Shown one piece after another: positions 8,807 through 18,847 of a stretch of 64,000 bases of DNA. The notes under the pieces are model-generated. The model did not search any database. It saw only the letters and a program-made list of their open reading frames with translations, and was not told where the DNA came from. Within the stretch, counting starts at the first letter, position 1, and every line of letters begins with the position of its first letter. The position numbers and the translations under genes were made by a program. This stretch comes from Rhizobium leguminosarum (GTDB lineage Bacteria; Pseudomonadota; Alphaproteobacteria; Rhizobiales; Rhizobiaceae), in contig NZ_CP025012.1 in NCBI RefSeq assembly GCF_002953715.1, forward strand, positions 2,976,001 through 3,040,000, read 5' to 3'.

Positions 8807-9754
8807 TCAGAACTGGTAGCGACGCATGCGCCGCTGGATGACGAAGAGATAAAGCGAGACGCCGGCGAGGATGATGAGGAACATCACCGTGGCAATCGTC
8901 GCGCCCATCGAGCGGTCGCCGAGCTGAAGCTGGAAACCGAAGAAGGTGCGGTAGAGCAACGTGCCGAGAATGTCGGTCGACATGTCAGGCCCGGCAAGTG
9001 CCCCCTGCACGGTGTAGATCAGGTCGAAGGCGTTGAAATTGCCGACGAAAGTCAGGATCGAGATAATGCCGATCGCCGGCAGGATGAGCGGCAGCTTGAT
9101 TTTCCAGAATTGGGCCCAGCCGGTGATGCCGTCGCATTCGGCCGCCTCGATCACCTCTTCGGGGATGCTCAGCAGTGCGGCATAGATCAGCATCATCGGA
9201 ATGCCGATATATTGCCAGTTCGAGATCAGCGACACCGCGATCAGCGCCGAACCGGACTTACCGAGCCAAGGTGCGAACAGGAATTTCAAGCCGATAAGAT
9301 CGAGCATCCAGGGAGCCACGCCCCAGATCGGCGAGAGGATGAGCTTCCAGATGAAGCCGACAATGACGAAGGAGAGCAGAGTCGGCAGGAACATCGCCGT
9401 GCGATAGAAGGCGACGCCGCGCAACTTTGGCACCGAAAGCAGGGCGGCAAGGGCCACGCCGATCGGGTTCTGCACGCACATATGGATGGCAAAGAAGATC
9501 AGGTTATTGACAAGGGCATTCCAGAAATCGCGCGCCCAGCGCGCATCGCCGAACAGCACTTTGAAATTCGCCAGTCCGACGAAGGCCGGTTGCCCGTCGA
9601 CCGTATTGTAGAGCGACAGCCGAAGAGTTTCGATGAGCGGCAGCACCATGACCGCGGAATAGACGATCAGGGCCGGCAGCATGAAGACGAAAATGTGCCA
9701 GCGCACCGGGCGCTTGATCGGGACGATATCAGCCGCGTTGTCGGTTTCGCTCAT
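8807..9754 (-). CDS. Carbohydrate ABC transporter permease (MalF type)
   Basis: The 315-residue protein has an N-terminal membrane anchor, a MalF/UgpA-like core and the EAA loop EAAECDGITGWAQFWKIKLP (about residues 205-225). It pairs with the MalG-type permease downstream. It is separated from the binding-protein gene upstream by a palindromic repeat of about 200 bases. Confidence 0.9.
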   Translation of the reverse strand: MSETDNAADIVPIKRPVRWHIFVFMLPALIVYSAVMVLPLIETLRLSLYNTVDGQPAFVGLANFKVLFGDARWARDFWNALVNNLIFFAIHMCVQNPIGVALAALLSVPKLRGVAFYRTAMFLPTLLSFVIVGFIWKLILSPIWGVAPWMLDLIGLKFLFAPWLGKSGSALIAVSLISNWQYIGIPMMLIYAALLSIPEEVIEAAECDGITGWAQFWKIKLPLILPAIGIISILTFVGNFNAFDLIYTVQGALAGPDMSTDILGTLLYRTFFGFQLQLGDRSMGATIATVMFLIILAGVSLYLFVIQRRMRRYQF

Positions 9755-9811
9755 GGCTTTTGCCTGTTCTTGTCGACTGGCTGCAAGGGCAGCACAGGTG
9801 GAAAACGTTGC

Positions 9812-9966
9812 GCCTCACCCTAACTCTCTGCCACCTGGGAAGAGAGGGAACACGCCCTGTTGAGATGCTATCGGGCTGGGAGGTCGCTGCGAGTCTCCTT
9901 CTCCCCGCGAGCGGGGAGAAGGTGGCCGGAAGGCCGGATCAGGGGCTGCAAACGCCGCCCCTGATC
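9812..9966. repeat. RIME-like palindromic mosaic element, copy 1
   Basis: The element begins with CCTCACCCTAACTCTC, contains the stem CTTCTCCCCGC / GCGGGGAGAAG and ends near GGCCGGATCAGGGGC. A second hairpin (GATCAGGGGC 9937-9946, GCCCCTGATC 9957-9966) lies directly behind the stop codon of the binding-protein gene at 9970. Related copies occur at 23442, 39099 and 56222. They resemble the described rhizobial intergenic mosaic elements. Confidence 0.75.
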
Positions 9967-9969
9967 ACA

Positions 9970-11229
9970 TCACTTGGCCGGCTTGAACCAGCTGTCGAGG
10001 CCCTTCTGGAGCTTTTCGGCAGCAACCGCAGGCGTATCCGTGCCGTTGATCACATTGGCCGATTCGACCCAGGTCTCGTTTTCGAGGTTCGGCGTGCCGC
10101 GCGACAGGATCTGATAGGTCGAGCGCACCGTCGACTTGTACGGGCCGCGCCAGGAAACGAATTCCTGAGCGAGCGGATCGGACATCTTGACCGGGTTGGA
10201 ATTCAGGCTGAAGAAGCCCGGCAGCGCGTTGGCGTAGATATCGGCGAACTCAGGCGAAGCGACCCAGCTGAGGAACTTCTTGGCTTCCTCGGCATGCGTG
10301 CTCTTGGTGTTCAGGGCGACACCGATATCCGGATGGTCGGAGATGTAGCCCGTGTCGCCGGCCTTCGGAACCGGCGGCGGGAAGGCGCCCATCTTGAACT
10401 GTGCCTGGCTGTTGAACAGCGAGATTTCCCACGAGCCGGCCGGATAGATCGCGGCACGACCGAGCGTGAACAGGTTCTGGCTGTCGGAGTAGGTCTGCGC
10501 TTCGAAGCCGTCGCCGAGATAGGGCTTCCACTTGGCAAGCTCTTCATAGGGCTTGACCCAGTCGGCGTCGGTCAGCTTCTGCTTGCCGGCGATCAGGGCG
10601 GCGCGGCCGTCCTCACCCTTCCAGTAGTTCGGGCCGATATTCTGGTAGCCCATGGTAGCGGCTTCCCAGAGGTCCTTCGTGCCCATGGCGAGCGGAATGT
10701 AGGTGCCGTCGGCCTTGATCTTGTCGAGCGCTGCGTAAAACTCGTCCTGGGTCTTCGGCACGGAGATGCCGAGCTTGTCGAAGGCATCCTTGTTGTAGAT
10801 GAAACCGTGGATGACAGAAGCCATCGGCACGCAGAAGGTCGACTTGCCGTCATCGGTGCTCCAGGCAGCCTTGGCGACCGGCGAGAAGTTCTCCATACCA
10901 GGCAGGCTGGTGATGTCGACGAGCTGCTTCTTGTTGAAGAGTTCGAGCGAAGCGTCGAACGGACGGCAGGTGATGATATCGCCTGCGGAGCCGGCATCGA
11001 GCTTGGCGTTCAGCGAGGCGTTGTATTCGGTCGGCGCGGTCGGCGAGAAGACGATCTTGATGCCCGGGTTCTTGGCTTCGAAAGCCGGGATGATCTTTTC
11101 CTGCCAGATCTGCAGGTCGTCGTTACGCCAGCTTTCGACCGTCAGCGTGACGTCGGCGGCGTGGACGAGACCCGCTGAACTCAGCAGACTGGAGGCAAGC
11201 AGCAGGCTTTTCAGAGCAGTGTTTTTCAT
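9970..11229 (-). CDS. Sugar ABC transporter substrate-binding protein
   Basis: This 419-residue solute-binding protein of family 1 (MalE-like) has a clear Sec signal peptide (residues 1-24, ending SAGLVHA). The start at 11229 is chosen for GGAGAGGG upstream and for the signal peptide; the longer open frame to 11409 lacks both. It is the first gene of the operon. The adjacent kinase hints at an amino sugar or related sugar, but the ligand is not determined. Confidence 0.88.
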   Translation of the reverse strand: MKNTALKSLLLASSLLSSAGLVHAADVTLTVESWRNDDLQIWQEKIIPAFEAKNPGIKIVFSPTAPTEYNASLNAKLDAGSAGDIITCRPFDASLELFNKKQLVDITSLPGMENFSPVAKAAWSTDDGKSTFCVPMASVIHGFIYNKDAFDKLGISVPKTQDEFYAALDKIKADGTYIPLAMGTKDLWEAATMGYQNIGPNYWKGEDGRAALIAGKQKLTDADWVKPYEELAKWKPYLGDGFEAQTYSDSQNLFTLGRAAIYPAGSWEISLFNSQAQFKMGAFPPPVPKAGDTGYISDHPDIGVALNTKSTHAEEAKKFLSWVASPEFADIYANALPGFFSLNSNPVKMSDPLAQEFVSWRGPYKSTVRSTYQILSRGTPNLENETWVESANVINGTDTPAVAAEKLQKGLDSWFKPAK

Positions 11230-11568
11230 TTCCCTCTCCTGTTTTAAGCGCCGCAAGGCGCTGTTTTCGATCTGAAACAAGCAATTGGCGTGTTTGAGGT
11301 AACACCCAACGCCCCTTGGAGGACCGCCAGCAATGCCGGTCCCGAAAGCTCGACGGACACGAAGGCGGATCGCCTGCGTCCGGACTGCGCGCCTTCCCGG
11401 CGGCTGCACCGGGGACGGCGAAATGATGGGGAAAGCCGATAGATGCCCGAATTCGCCACCAGCTTGATGGGCCGGGGGTCGTTCTCTCGATCATCCTCGA
11501 AGCGGTTCCGGCTTGGCTTAATGCCGGTTTTCGTGGGCTTCGAAGTGCTGTTCCCTTTTGCCGAATTA

Positions 11569-11589
11569 ATGCCAAAAAAATACCAATTG
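11569..11589 (-). promoter_or_regulatory. Candidate operator, site 1 (T-tract motif facing the ABC operon)
   Basis: Read on the minus strand this is CAATTGGTATTTTTTTGGCA plus T. It shares TGGTATTTTTTTGG-y-AT with site 2 at 11696, which is in the opposite orientation. The two TGG(T/C)AT half-sites are a direct repeat separated by five T. It lies about 340 bases upstream of the binding-protein start. It is a plausible binding site for the GntR regulator encoded at 12635. Confidence 0.5.
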
Positions 11590-11695
11590 TCCAGCCGAAT
11601 TTAACTTTTCGGCGGGAGAAAATTCATTAAAAAATTTAATCAAGCAAAATCAATAAGATAAAAAGATTGATTTTCTCCCTCATTCCCACTTGGTA

Positions 11696-11716
11696 AATGG
11701 TATTTTTTTGGTATTG
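11696..11716 (+). promoter_or_regulatory. Candidate operator, site 2 (T-tract motif facing the kinase gene)
   Basis: The plus strand contains TGGTATTTTTTTGGTATTG, 38 bases before the kinase ATG. It mirrors site 1 in the same divergent intergenic region (11230-11753). That region otherwise holds only AT-rich promoter-like sequence. Confidence 0.5.
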
Positions 11717-11753
11717 TATTAAAAAACATGGGGACGGCATATTCGGAGGCCCG

Positions 11754-12638
11754 ATGACGGAGCTTGCAATCGGCATAGACGGCGGCGGAACGAGCTGCCG
11801 GGCCGCGGTCGCGGACAGAAACGGCAATATCATCGGCCGCGGCAAATCAGGCGCCGCCAACATTCTGTCGGATCTCGAAAACTCTCTTCTCAATATCATT
11901 GAATCCGCCCGGCAGGCGCTGCGCGATGCCGGGCTTGCTGCTGAAACCGTTTCCTCCGTCGCAGCCGTCGTCGGCGTCGCCGGCGCCAATGTCGGGGATT
12001 ACGGCAGGCGAATCGAAAAGGCTCTCCCCTTCGCCGAGGGCCGCGTCGTCACCGATGCGCTGATCGCCCTGCAGGGCGCGCTCGGCGATGCCGACGGCAT
12101 CGTCGGCGCCTTCGGCACCGGCTCGGTCTATAATGCCCGCAGGGATGGCCGGCTGAACGGCATCGGCGGCTGGGGTTTTGTCGTCGGCGACCAGGCAAGC
12201 GGCGCCCGCCTCGGCCGCGACCTGCTGGAACGATCGCTGCTCGCCCATGACGGGGTGCGCCCGGCATCGCCGATCACCGAAGCGGTCATCACCGAATATG
12301 GCAACGATCCGGAGCGCATCGTCGAATTCGCGCATTCGGCAAGACCAAAGGATTTTGCCCGTTACGCACCGATCGTCTTCGAACATGCGGCCAGGGGCGA
12401 TGCCGTCGCGGTCGGCATCGTCACGGATGCGGCAACGGCGATCGGCGAAAGCCTCGACGCGCTGCTCTGGCCCGAATGCCCGTCGATCTGCCTGCTCGGA
12501 GGTCTTGCCGAAGCCTATGAACCCTGGCTTTCCGAACGCCACAGGCCGCTGCTCGCCAGACCGAAGAACGATGCCTTGCACGGCGCAGTGGAACTTGCGG
12601 TGAAGCTCTTGAACAACAAGCAGAGAGGTGCGGCATGA
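11754..12638 (+). CDS. BadF/BadG/BcrA/BcrD-type sugar kinase (N-acetylglucosamine kinase-like)
   Basis: This 294-residue protein of the ASKHA fold opens with the phosphate-1 loop GIDGGGTSCRA (about residues 6-16) and has the phosphate-2 region GAFGTGSV (about 121-128). These features are typical of GlcNAc/glucosamine kinases. The upstream frame to 11697 lies in the promoter region, so the ATG at 11754 is used. It overlaps the GntR gene by ATGA. It probably phosphorylates the sugar imported by the divergent ABC operon. Confidence 0.82.
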   Translation: MTELAIGIDGGGTSCRAAVADRNGNIIGRGKSGAANILSDLENSLLNIIESARQALRDAGLAAETVSSVAAVVGVAGANVGDYGRRIEKALPFAEGRVVTDALIALQGALGDADGIVGAFGTGSVYNARRDGRLNGIGGWGFVVGDQASGARLGRDLLERSLLAHDGVRPASPITEAVITEYGNDPERIVEFAHSARPKDFARYAPIVFEHAARGDAVAVGIVTDAATAIGESLDALLWPECPSICLLGGLAEAYEPWLSERHRPLLARPKNDALHGAVELAVKLLNNKQRGAA

Positions 12639-13399
12639 GCGACGACCTCGCTACCATCCTGTCCCTGGAGCGCTTGCAGGCTGCCGGCACCGGCCCGCTC
12701 TACGTCAAGCTGCGCCGCATGCTCGAAGAGGCCGTGCGCACCGGCACGCTCGGCCACGGCGATGCGCTGCCGCCGGAACGCGACATCGCCGAATTCGCCG
12801 CCGTCAGCCGCGTCACCGTGCGCAAGGCGATCGACGAACTTGTCGCCGACGGCCTGCTGGTGCGCCGCCACGGCTCGGGCACCTTCGTCGCCAAGCCGGT
12901 CTCCAAGGTCGAGCAACGCCTATCGCAGCTCACCTCCTTTACCGAGGACATGGCGCGCCGCGGCATGTCCTCCCGCTCCGAATGGCTGCACAAGGGCATC
13001 CATACCCCCTCGCCCGATGAGATGATGATCCTTGGCCTCGGTACCGACGTTAAGGTTTCGCGCCTCTCCCGCCTGCGCATCGCCGACGACCAGCCGCTGG
13101 CGATCGAGAACGCCAGCGTCTCCGGCGAATTCCTGCCCGATCCCTCAGCCGTCACCAATTCACTCTATGCTGAACTCGAACGCCTCCAGGTTCGCCCCGT
13201 GCGCGCCGTGCAGCGCATCTCCGCGACCAACATGAAGGAAGCCGACGCCCAGCTTCTCGGCGTCTCCGTGGGTGCGGCCGGCCTGTCGATCGAGCGTATC
13301 TCCTATCTCGGCTCAGGCCGCGCCGTCGAATTCACCCGCTCGCTCTATCGCGGCGACGCCTATGACTTTGTCGCGGAGCTGACGATTGCGGTGACTTGA
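12635..13399 (+). CDS. GntR family regulator with UTRA domain (HutC/NagR type)
   Basis: The 254-residue protein has a winged helix-turn-helix (about residues 45-85, RDIAEFAAVSRVTVRKAIDE) and a UTRA effector-binding domain (about 105-250). HutC-type members respond to sugar phosphates such as GlcNAc-6-P. Translational coupling to the kinase gene and the duplicated operator-like motif in the divergent promoter suggest it controls both transcription units. Confidence 0.88.
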   Translation: MSDDLATILSLERLQAAGTGPLYVKLRRMLEEAVRTGTLGHGDALPPERDIAEFAAVSRVTVRKAIDELVADGLLVRRHGSGTFVAKPVSKVEQRLSQLTSFTEDMARRGMSSRSEWLHKGIHTPSPDEMMILGLGTDVKVSRLSRLRIADDQPLAIENASVSGEFLPDPSAVTNSLYAELERLQVRPVRAVQRISATNMKEADAQLLGVSVGAAGLSIERISYLGSGRAVEFTRSLYRGDAYDFVAELTIAVT

Positions 13400-13456
13400 A
13401 CCGCAAAGCCGACATCATCGGTTCAAAAGAAAAATATTCTTGATTTTCAAAAGCAT

Positions 13457-13487
13457 GAAGCCGGGAAGTGAATCACTTTCCGGCTTC
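13457..13487. terminator. Stem-loop between convergent GntR and metH genes
   Basis: GAAGCCGGGAAGTG and CACTTTCCGGCTTC form a 14-bp stem with one G-T pair and a three-base loop. It lies between the two convergent stop codons. No long T-run follows on either strand, so efficiency is uncertain. Confidence 0.6.
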
Positions 13488-13533
13488 CGCGTTTCTTGAA
13501 TCACTTTATCAGCGGACGACGCCAAACGGCTGG

Positions 13534-16500
13534 TTACGCCGCATCCTCGATCTCGGTTTCGGTCTTGCGCGGCACATAGTTCAGCACCGGCCCGAGCCAG
13601 CGCTCGATCTCGGAAACCTCCATGCCCTTGCGGGCCGCATAGTCTTCCACCTGATCGCGCTCCACCTTGGCGACGCCGAAATAATAGGAGTCGGGATGGC
13701 CGATATAGAGGCCGGAGACCGAGGAGCCCGGCCACATCGCATAGCTCTCCGTCAGCTTCACGCCGGCCGCTTTTTCAGCATCGAGCAGCTTGAAGAGTGT
13801 CGCCTTTTCGGTGTGATCGGGCTGTGCGGGATAACCGGGCGCCGGGCGGATGCCGGCATAGGCTTCGGTGATGAGATCCTCCTTGCTGAGCGTCTCGTCC
13901 TTGGCATAGCCCCAGTATTCGCGTCGTACCTGCTCATGCATGCGCTCGGCAAAAGCTTCGGCGAAGCGATCAGCCAGCGCCTTGACGAGGATCGACGAAT
14001 AATCGTCGTTCGCCCGTTCGAAACGCTCGGCGATGGCGATTTCCTCGATACCCGCCGTCACCACGAAGCCGCCGACATAATCCTGAACACCGCTTGTGAC
14101 AGGCGCGACGAAATCGGAGAGCGCCACGTTCGGCCGCCCGTCCCGCTTCGAAAGCTGCTGGCGCAGCGTATAGAAGGTCTCAAGCTCCTGTTTCCGGGTC
14201 TCGTCCGTGAACAGTCGGATATCGTCGCCGACGGCGCCGGCCGGCCAGAAGCCGATGACGGCGCGCGGACGGAACCACTTCTCGTCGATGATCTTCTTCA
14301 GCATGGCCTGCGCATCGGCCCAGAGCGCGCGCGCTGCCTCGCCCTGCTTCTCGTCTTCGAGAATGGCGGGGTAACGGCCGCGCAACTCCCAGGTCTGGAA
14401 GAACGGCGTCCAGTCGATGTATTTGGCAAGCTCGGCCAGATCGTAATCCTCGAACACCCGCGTGCCGAAGAATTGCGGCTTCACCGGTTGGTAGGCAGAC
14501 CAGTCGATCTTGGGGGCATTCTCGCGAGCCCGGGGCAACGGCAGTCGCACCTTCTCGGCCTCGCTGCGCGCATGGGCGGCCGCCACCTTGGCATATTCGG
14601 CTCTTACATCGTCGACATAGCCCTGCCGTGCCTCCGGCGAAAGCAGTGCGGATACGACGCCGACGGCACGGCTGGCATCGGTCACGTAGACTGTTTGCCC
14701 CTTGTTGTAGCCCGGATGGATCTTCACGGCCGTATGCACGCGGCTGGTCGTCGCCCCGCCGATCAACAACGGGATCTCGAAACCCTGCCGCTCCATTTCG
14801 GCCGCGACATGCACCATCTCGTCGAGTGACGGCGTGATCAGGCCGGAAAGGCCGATGACGTCGACCTTTTCGGCGATCGCCGTTTCGAGGATCTTCGTCG
14901 CCGGCACCATGACGCCGAGGTCGACGATCTCGTAATTATTGCAGGCAAGCACGACGCCGACGATATTCTTGCCGATATCGTGCACGTCGCCCTTGACCGT
15001 CGCCATCAGGATCTTGCCGGCCGACCGGCGTTCATCGCCGCCGTTGAGGCGCTTTTCCTCTTCCATGTAAGGCAGCAGCACGGCGACCGCCTGCTTCATC
15101 ACGCGCGCCGACTTGACCACCTGCGGCAGGAACATCTTGCCCGAGCCGAAGAGATCGCCGACGACATTCATGCCGGCCATCAGCGGCCCTTCGATAACGT
15201 GCAGCGGCCGGGCGGCCTGCAGGCGCGCCTCCTCGGTATCGGCCTCGATATATTCGGTAATGCCGTTGACCAGCGCGTGTTCGAGACGCTTCTCGACGCT
15301 CCATTCGCGCCAGGAGAGATCCTGGACACGGCCTTCCCTGGCACCGGCGCCACGGAAACGCTCGGCCACTTCGAGCAGCCGCTCGGTGCCGTCAGGACGG
15401 CGGTTCAGTACCACGTCCTCGCAGGCCTCGCGCAGCTCAGGATCGATGTTGTCGTAGACGGCAAGCTGGCCGGCATTGACGATACCCATGTCCATGCCAG
15501 CCTGGATGGCGTGGTAGAGGAACACGGCGTGCATCGCCTCGCGCACCGGCTCGTTGCCGCGGAACGAGAAGGACAGGTTGGAGACGCCGCCGGAGATATG
15601 CACCAGCGGCATGCGCTCGCGGATCGTCCGCGTCGCCTCGATGAAATCGACACCGTAATTATTGTGCTCTTCGATGCCGGTCGCGACCGCGAAGATGTTC
15701 GGGTCGAAGATGATGTCCTCGGGCGGGTAGCCGATCTTCTCGGTCAGCAGCTTGTAGGCGCGCGTGCAGATATCCACCTTGCGCTCGTAGCTGTCCGCCT
15801 GCCCCGTCTCATCGAAGGCCATGACGACGACGGCGGCACCATAATTGTGCAGCAGCCGCGCCTGGGCGAGGAAATTCTCCTCGCCTTCCTTCAGCGAGAT
15901 CGAGTTGACGATCGGCTTGCCCTGGACGCGCTTCAGGCCGGATTCGATGATCGAAAATTTCGACGAGTCGATCATGACAGGCACACGGGCGATGTCAGGC
16001 TCGGCGGCGATCAGGTTGAGGAACTCGACCATCGCCTTTTCGGAATCGATCAGGCCCTCGTCCATATTGATGTCGATCACCTGGGCGCCGTTTTCGACCT
16101 GGTCGCGGGCGACATCGAGCGCCGCGTTGAAATCGGCATTGGTGATCAGCTTGCGGAAGCGGGCCGAGCCGGTGACGTTGGTGCGCTCGCCGACATTGAC
16201 GAAGGGAATATCCTTCGTCAGTTCGAAGGGTTCGAGGCCCGACAGCGACATGAAGGGGCGATGCTCGGGAATCGGCCGTGGCTTGTACTTGGCGACGGTC
16301 TCGGCGATCGCCTTGATGTGCTCGGGCGTCGATCCGCAGCAGCCGCCGACGATGTTGACCAGGCCTTCGCGGGCGAAGCTGTCGATCTGCGCCGCCATCA
16401 GCTCCGGCGTTTCGTCATACTGGCCGAATTCGTTCGGCAGGCCGGCATTCGGATAGGCGCAGATGAAGGTGTCGGCAACACCTGAAAGCTCCTGCAGATG

Positions 16501-17307
16501 CGGGCGCATCGCATTGGCGCCGAGCGCGCAGTTGAGCCCGATCGTAAAGGGATTGGCATGCCGCACCGAGTTCCAGAAGGCCGACGGCGTCTGGCCGGAC
16601 AGCGTGCGGCCGGAAAGGTCGGTGATCGTGCCCGAGATCATCACGGGCAGGCGCACGCCCTTGGCCTCGAAGCGCTCCTCGCAGGCAAAGATCGCCGCCT
16701 TGGCGTTCAGCGTGTCGAAGATCGTCTCGATGAGGATGATGTCGGCGCCGCCGTCGATCAGCCCGTCGATCTGCTCGCCGTAAGCGGAACGCAGATCGTC
16801 GAAGGTGACGGCGCGGAAACCGGGATTGTTGACGTCGGGCGAGATCGAGGCGGTGCGGTTGGTCGGCCCGATGGCGCCGGCGACGAAGCGGCGGCGGCCG
16901 TCCTCGCGCTCGGCGCGCTGTGCCGCCCGGCGCACGATCTCGGCACCTTCCTTGTTGAGGTCATAGACCGCACCTTCCATCTCGTAATCGGCCTGCGCGA
17001 TGCGGGTCGAGGAGAAGGTGTTGGTCTCGAGAATATCGGCGCCGGCCTTGGCGTATCTGTAATGGATCTCTTCGATCGCATCCGGCTGGGTCAGGATCAG
17101 AAGGTCGTTATTGCCCTTCTGGTGACAGGCGCAGCCGATGAAGCGCGTCCCGCGAAACTGGTCTTCGTCATAGCCGAGCCCCTGGATCTGCGTGCCCATG
17201 GCGCCGTCGAGAACAAGGATGCGCTCGCTCGCGGCTTGTTTCAAAGCTGCGAACACTTCACTGCCGTCACGTTTGCCCGTTTCCGGACCAAAGAGATTGT
17301 CAAACAC
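13534..17307 (-). CDS. metH: Methionine synthase, cobalamin-dependent
   Basis: The enzyme transfers a methyl group from 5-methyltetrahydrofolate to homocysteine via cobalamin. The 1257-residue protein has all four modules. The homocysteine-binding domain shows zinc ligands in GLNCALGA and [10 protein letters not shown]. The pterin-binding domain starts near [14 protein letters not shown]. The B12 domain has the axial-ligand motif DVHDIGKN (about residue 770). A reactivation domain carries RGRYPAIL and [12 protein letters not shown]. The GTG at 17307 is preferred over the frame start at 17349 because AAGGAG precedes it and homologues begin [13 protein letters not shown]. Confidence 0.96.
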   Translation of the reverse strand: MFDNLFGPETGKRDGSEVFAALKQAASERILVLDGAMGTQIQGLGYDEDQFRGTRFIGCACHQKGNNDLLILTQPDAIEEIHYRYAKAGADILETNTFSSTRIAQADYEMEGAVYDLNKEGAEIVRRAAQRAEREDGRRRFVAGAIGPTNRTASISPDVNNPGFRAVTFDDLRSAYGEQIDGLIDGGADIILIETIFDTLNAKAAIFACEERFEAKGVRLPVMISGTITDLSGRTLSGQTPSAFWNSVRHANPFTIGLNCALGANAMRPHLQELSGVADTFICAYPNAGLPNEFGQYDETPELMAAQIDSFAREGLVNIVGGCCGSTPEHIKAIAETVAKYKPRPIPEHRPFMSLSGLEPFELTKDIPFVNVGERTNVTGSARFRKLITNADFNAALDVARDQVENGAQVIDINMDEGLIDSEKAMVEFLNLIAAEPDIARVPVMIDSSKFSIIESGLKRVQGKPIVNSISLKEGEENFLAQARLLHNYGAAVVVMAFDETGQADSYERKVDICTRAYKLLTEKIGYPPEDIIFDPNIFAVATGIEEHNNYGVDFIEATRTIRERMPLVHISGGVSNLSFSFRGNEPVREAMHAVFLYHAIQAGMDMGIVNAGQLAVYDNIDPELREACEDVVLNRRPDGTERLLEVAERFRGAGAREGRVQDLSWREWSVEKRLEHALVNGITEYIEADTEEARLQAARPLHVIEGPLMAGMNVVGDLFGSGKMFLPQVVKSARVMKQAVAVLLPYMEEEKRLNGGDERRSAGKILMATVKGDVHDIGKNIVGVVLACNNYEIVDLGVMVPATKILETAIAEKVDVIGLSGLITPSLDEMVHVAAEMERQGFEIPLLIGGATTSRVHTAVKIHPGYNKGQTVYVTDASRAVGVVSALLSPEARQGYVDDVRAEYAKVAAAHARSEAEKVRLPLPRARENAPKIDWSAYQPVKPQFFGTRVFEDYDLAELAKYIDWTPFFQTWELRGRYPAILEDEKQGEAARALWADAQAMLKKIIDEKWFRPRAVIGFWPAGAVGDDIRLFTDETRKQELETFYTLRQQLSKRDGRPNVALSDFVAPVTSGVQDYVGGFVVTAGIEEIAIAERFERANDDYSSILVKALADRFAEAFAERMHEQVRREYWGYAKDETLSKEDLITEAYAGIRPAPGYPAQPDHTEKATLFKLLDAEKAAGVKLTESYAMWPGSSVSGLYIGHPDSYYFGVAKVERDQVEDYAARKGMEVSEIERWLGPVLNYVPRKTETEIEDAA

Positions 17308-17347
17308 GGGAGGGCTCCTTGACGTCGTAAGACCAGGCTTCCAAATC

Positions 17348-17367
17348 ACATAAAGATATCTTTATGT
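17348..17367. promoter_or_regulatory. Perfect 20-bp palindrome upstream of metH
   Basis: ACATAAAGAT followed directly by its reverse complement ATCTTTATGT, 41 bases before the metH start codon. Position and symmetry suit a repressor operator. ArsR-type methionine/SAH-cycle regulators of alphaproteobacteria use AT-rich palindromes at metH. The regulator is not encoded in this window. Confidence 0.65.
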
Positions 17368-17401
17368 CAATATATGCCTATCGATTTCATGCTTTGCAAG
17401 T

Positions 17402-17508
17402 CTACAGCGCCGCGCGTCTCCTAAGACGCGCAAAGGACGCCGTAGCAGTTTGAATCTTCGCATCGTGCTTTCCGAAAATCGATCCCGATTTTCGGGTCGA
17501 TGCGATAG
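17402..17508. repeat. Mosaic repeat family B, copy 1
   Basis: It begins CTACAGCGCCGCGCGTCTC with a matching inverted arm AAGACGCGC. It then has CAAAGGACGC and CATCGTGCTTTCCGAAAATC followed by an inverted GATTTTCGG and GATGCG. The same modules recur at 32372, 54673 and 57591. It fills the gap between the metH promoter and the AGE-family gene. Confidence 0.8.
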
Positions 17509-17578
17509 CCAGATGACAGGCTTGCCCGACCTCTATATAGGCGTTTGCGACGCTTGTGCACGAAATCGGAGGAGCAAC

Positions 17579-18838
17579 ATGGCACCCGCAACCGGCAACG
17601 CCGTGCTTGGAAACTGGACGACCCGCGCCTATCATCGCGGCTGGCTGCTAACCCAGGCGAACGGTCTCTTCGATTTCTTCCAGCACAATTCGGTCAATCC
17701 CAAGGGCGGCTTCTACGATCTCGACGACGAAGGCGGACCTCTCGACGCCGAGGGCCAGGTTCGCGGCATCCATATCGCGGCGCGCGCTGTGCATTGCTTC
17801 TCGATCGGCGCCTTGCTTGGCCGTCCAGGCGCTGCCGATGTCGTCGACCACGGCATGGATTATATCTGGAACCATCATCGCGACCGGAAAAATGGCGGCT
17901 ATTTCTGGTCCCTCAACAATAATGGTCCCGTCGATTCCAACAAGCAGGGCTATGGCCATGCTTTCGTGCTGCTGGCCGCCTCAGCCGCAAGGACGATCGG
18001 CCATCCGCTTGCCGACGGCATGTTGGCCGATATCACCGAGATCCTGAACACGAAGTTCTGGGAAGAAAAGCACGGCGCGATCGCCGAGGAATTCACCGCC
18101 GACTGGCAGCCGCTCGATGGCGGCGCCTATCGTGGCCAGAACTCCAACATGCACCTGACCGAAGCGCTGATGGCGGCCTTCGAAGCCACCGGCGACCGGG
18201 ACTATCTGGCCAAGGCCGAAAGCATCGCCGATCTCGTCATCCGCCGCGTCGCCGGTTCGGTGGACTGGCGCGTTGCCGAGCATTTCGACGCCGAATGGAA
18301 TCTCGACAAGACGTACTATCATCCGAACGAAATGTTCCGCCCGGCCGGCACGACGCCCGGCCATTGGCTGGAATGGGCCCGCCTCATCCTGCAGCTCTGG
18401 GCGCTCGGTGGCAAACGGACCGAATGGATGCCGGATGCGGCCAAGGCGCTCTTTGCGCAATCCATGGCGCTCGGCTGGGACAACGACAAGGGCGGCTTCT
18501 TCTATACGCTCGATTGGGACGACAAGCCCGCCAAGCGCAACAAGCTCTGGTGGCCAGCCTGCGAAGGTGCGGCCGCTGCACATTTCCTCAACGAGCACCT
18601 GCCGAGCGATTTCCATGAAGAGAGCTACCGCAGGATCTGGAACGTGATCGAGCGCGCCTTCATCGACCACAAGAACGGCGGCTGGCACGAGGAGCTGACG
18701 GAAGATCTCGTTCCCTCGCACTCGCTGTTCCCCGGCAAGGGCGATATCTATCACGCCCTGCAGGCCTGCCTCATCCCGCTCTTCCCGGCAACGGGCAGCC
18801 TGACAAAGGGCATCGCCGAGGCCGGCGGGAAGCTCTGA
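17579..18838 (+). CDS. AGE family epimerase/isomerase (mannose isomerase-like)
   Basis: This 419-residue (alpha/alpha)6-barrel protein belongs to the N-acylglucosamine 2-epimerase superfamily. Members interconvert aldoses and ketoses (mannose/fructose, sulfoquinovose) or epimerise GlcNAc. Supporting segments are DYIWNHHRDRKNGGYFWSL, GQNSNMHLTEALMAAFEATG and PGHWLEWARL, which carry conserved Arg/His/Glu-type positions. The ATG at 17579 has GGAGGAG directly upstream; the frame start at 17450 lies in repeat sequence. The exact sugar cannot be fixed from sequence. Confidence 0.88.
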   Translation: MAPATGNAVLGNWTTRAYHRGWLLTQANGLFDFFQHNSVNPKGGFYDLDDEGGPLDAEGQVRGIHIAARAVHCFSIGALLGRPGAADVVDHGMDYIWNHHRDRKNGGYFWSLNNNGPVDSNKQGYGHAFVLLAASAARTIGHPLADGMLADITEILNTKFWEEKHGAIAEEFTADWQPLDGGAYRGQNSNMHLTEALMAAFEATGDRDYLAKAESIADLVIRRVAGSVDWRVAEHFDAEWNLDKTYYHPNEMFRPAGTTPGHWLEWARLILQLWALGGKRTEWMPDAAKALFAQSMALGWDNDKGGFFYTLDWDDKPAKRNKLWWPACEGAAAAHFLNEHLPSDFHEESYRRIWNVIERAFIDHKNGGWHEELTEDLVPSHSLFPGKGDIYHALQACLIPLFPATGSLTKGIAEAGGKL

Positions 18839-18847
18839 GGTCGGGGA

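Noticed and set aside
9760..11178. 472-codon open frame on the plus strand
   Set aside because: Antisense to the sugar-binding-protein gene and runs through a RIME-like repeat.
14980..16485. 501-codon open frame on the plus strand
   Set aside because: Antisense shadow of metH, with the Arg/Asp/His-rich composition typical of reversed GC-rich coding sequence.
17308..17578. Possible SAM or cobalamin riboswitch ahead of metH
   Set aside because: The leader is only about 40 bases up to the palindrome, and no SAM-II or cobalamin-riboswitch core was recognised.
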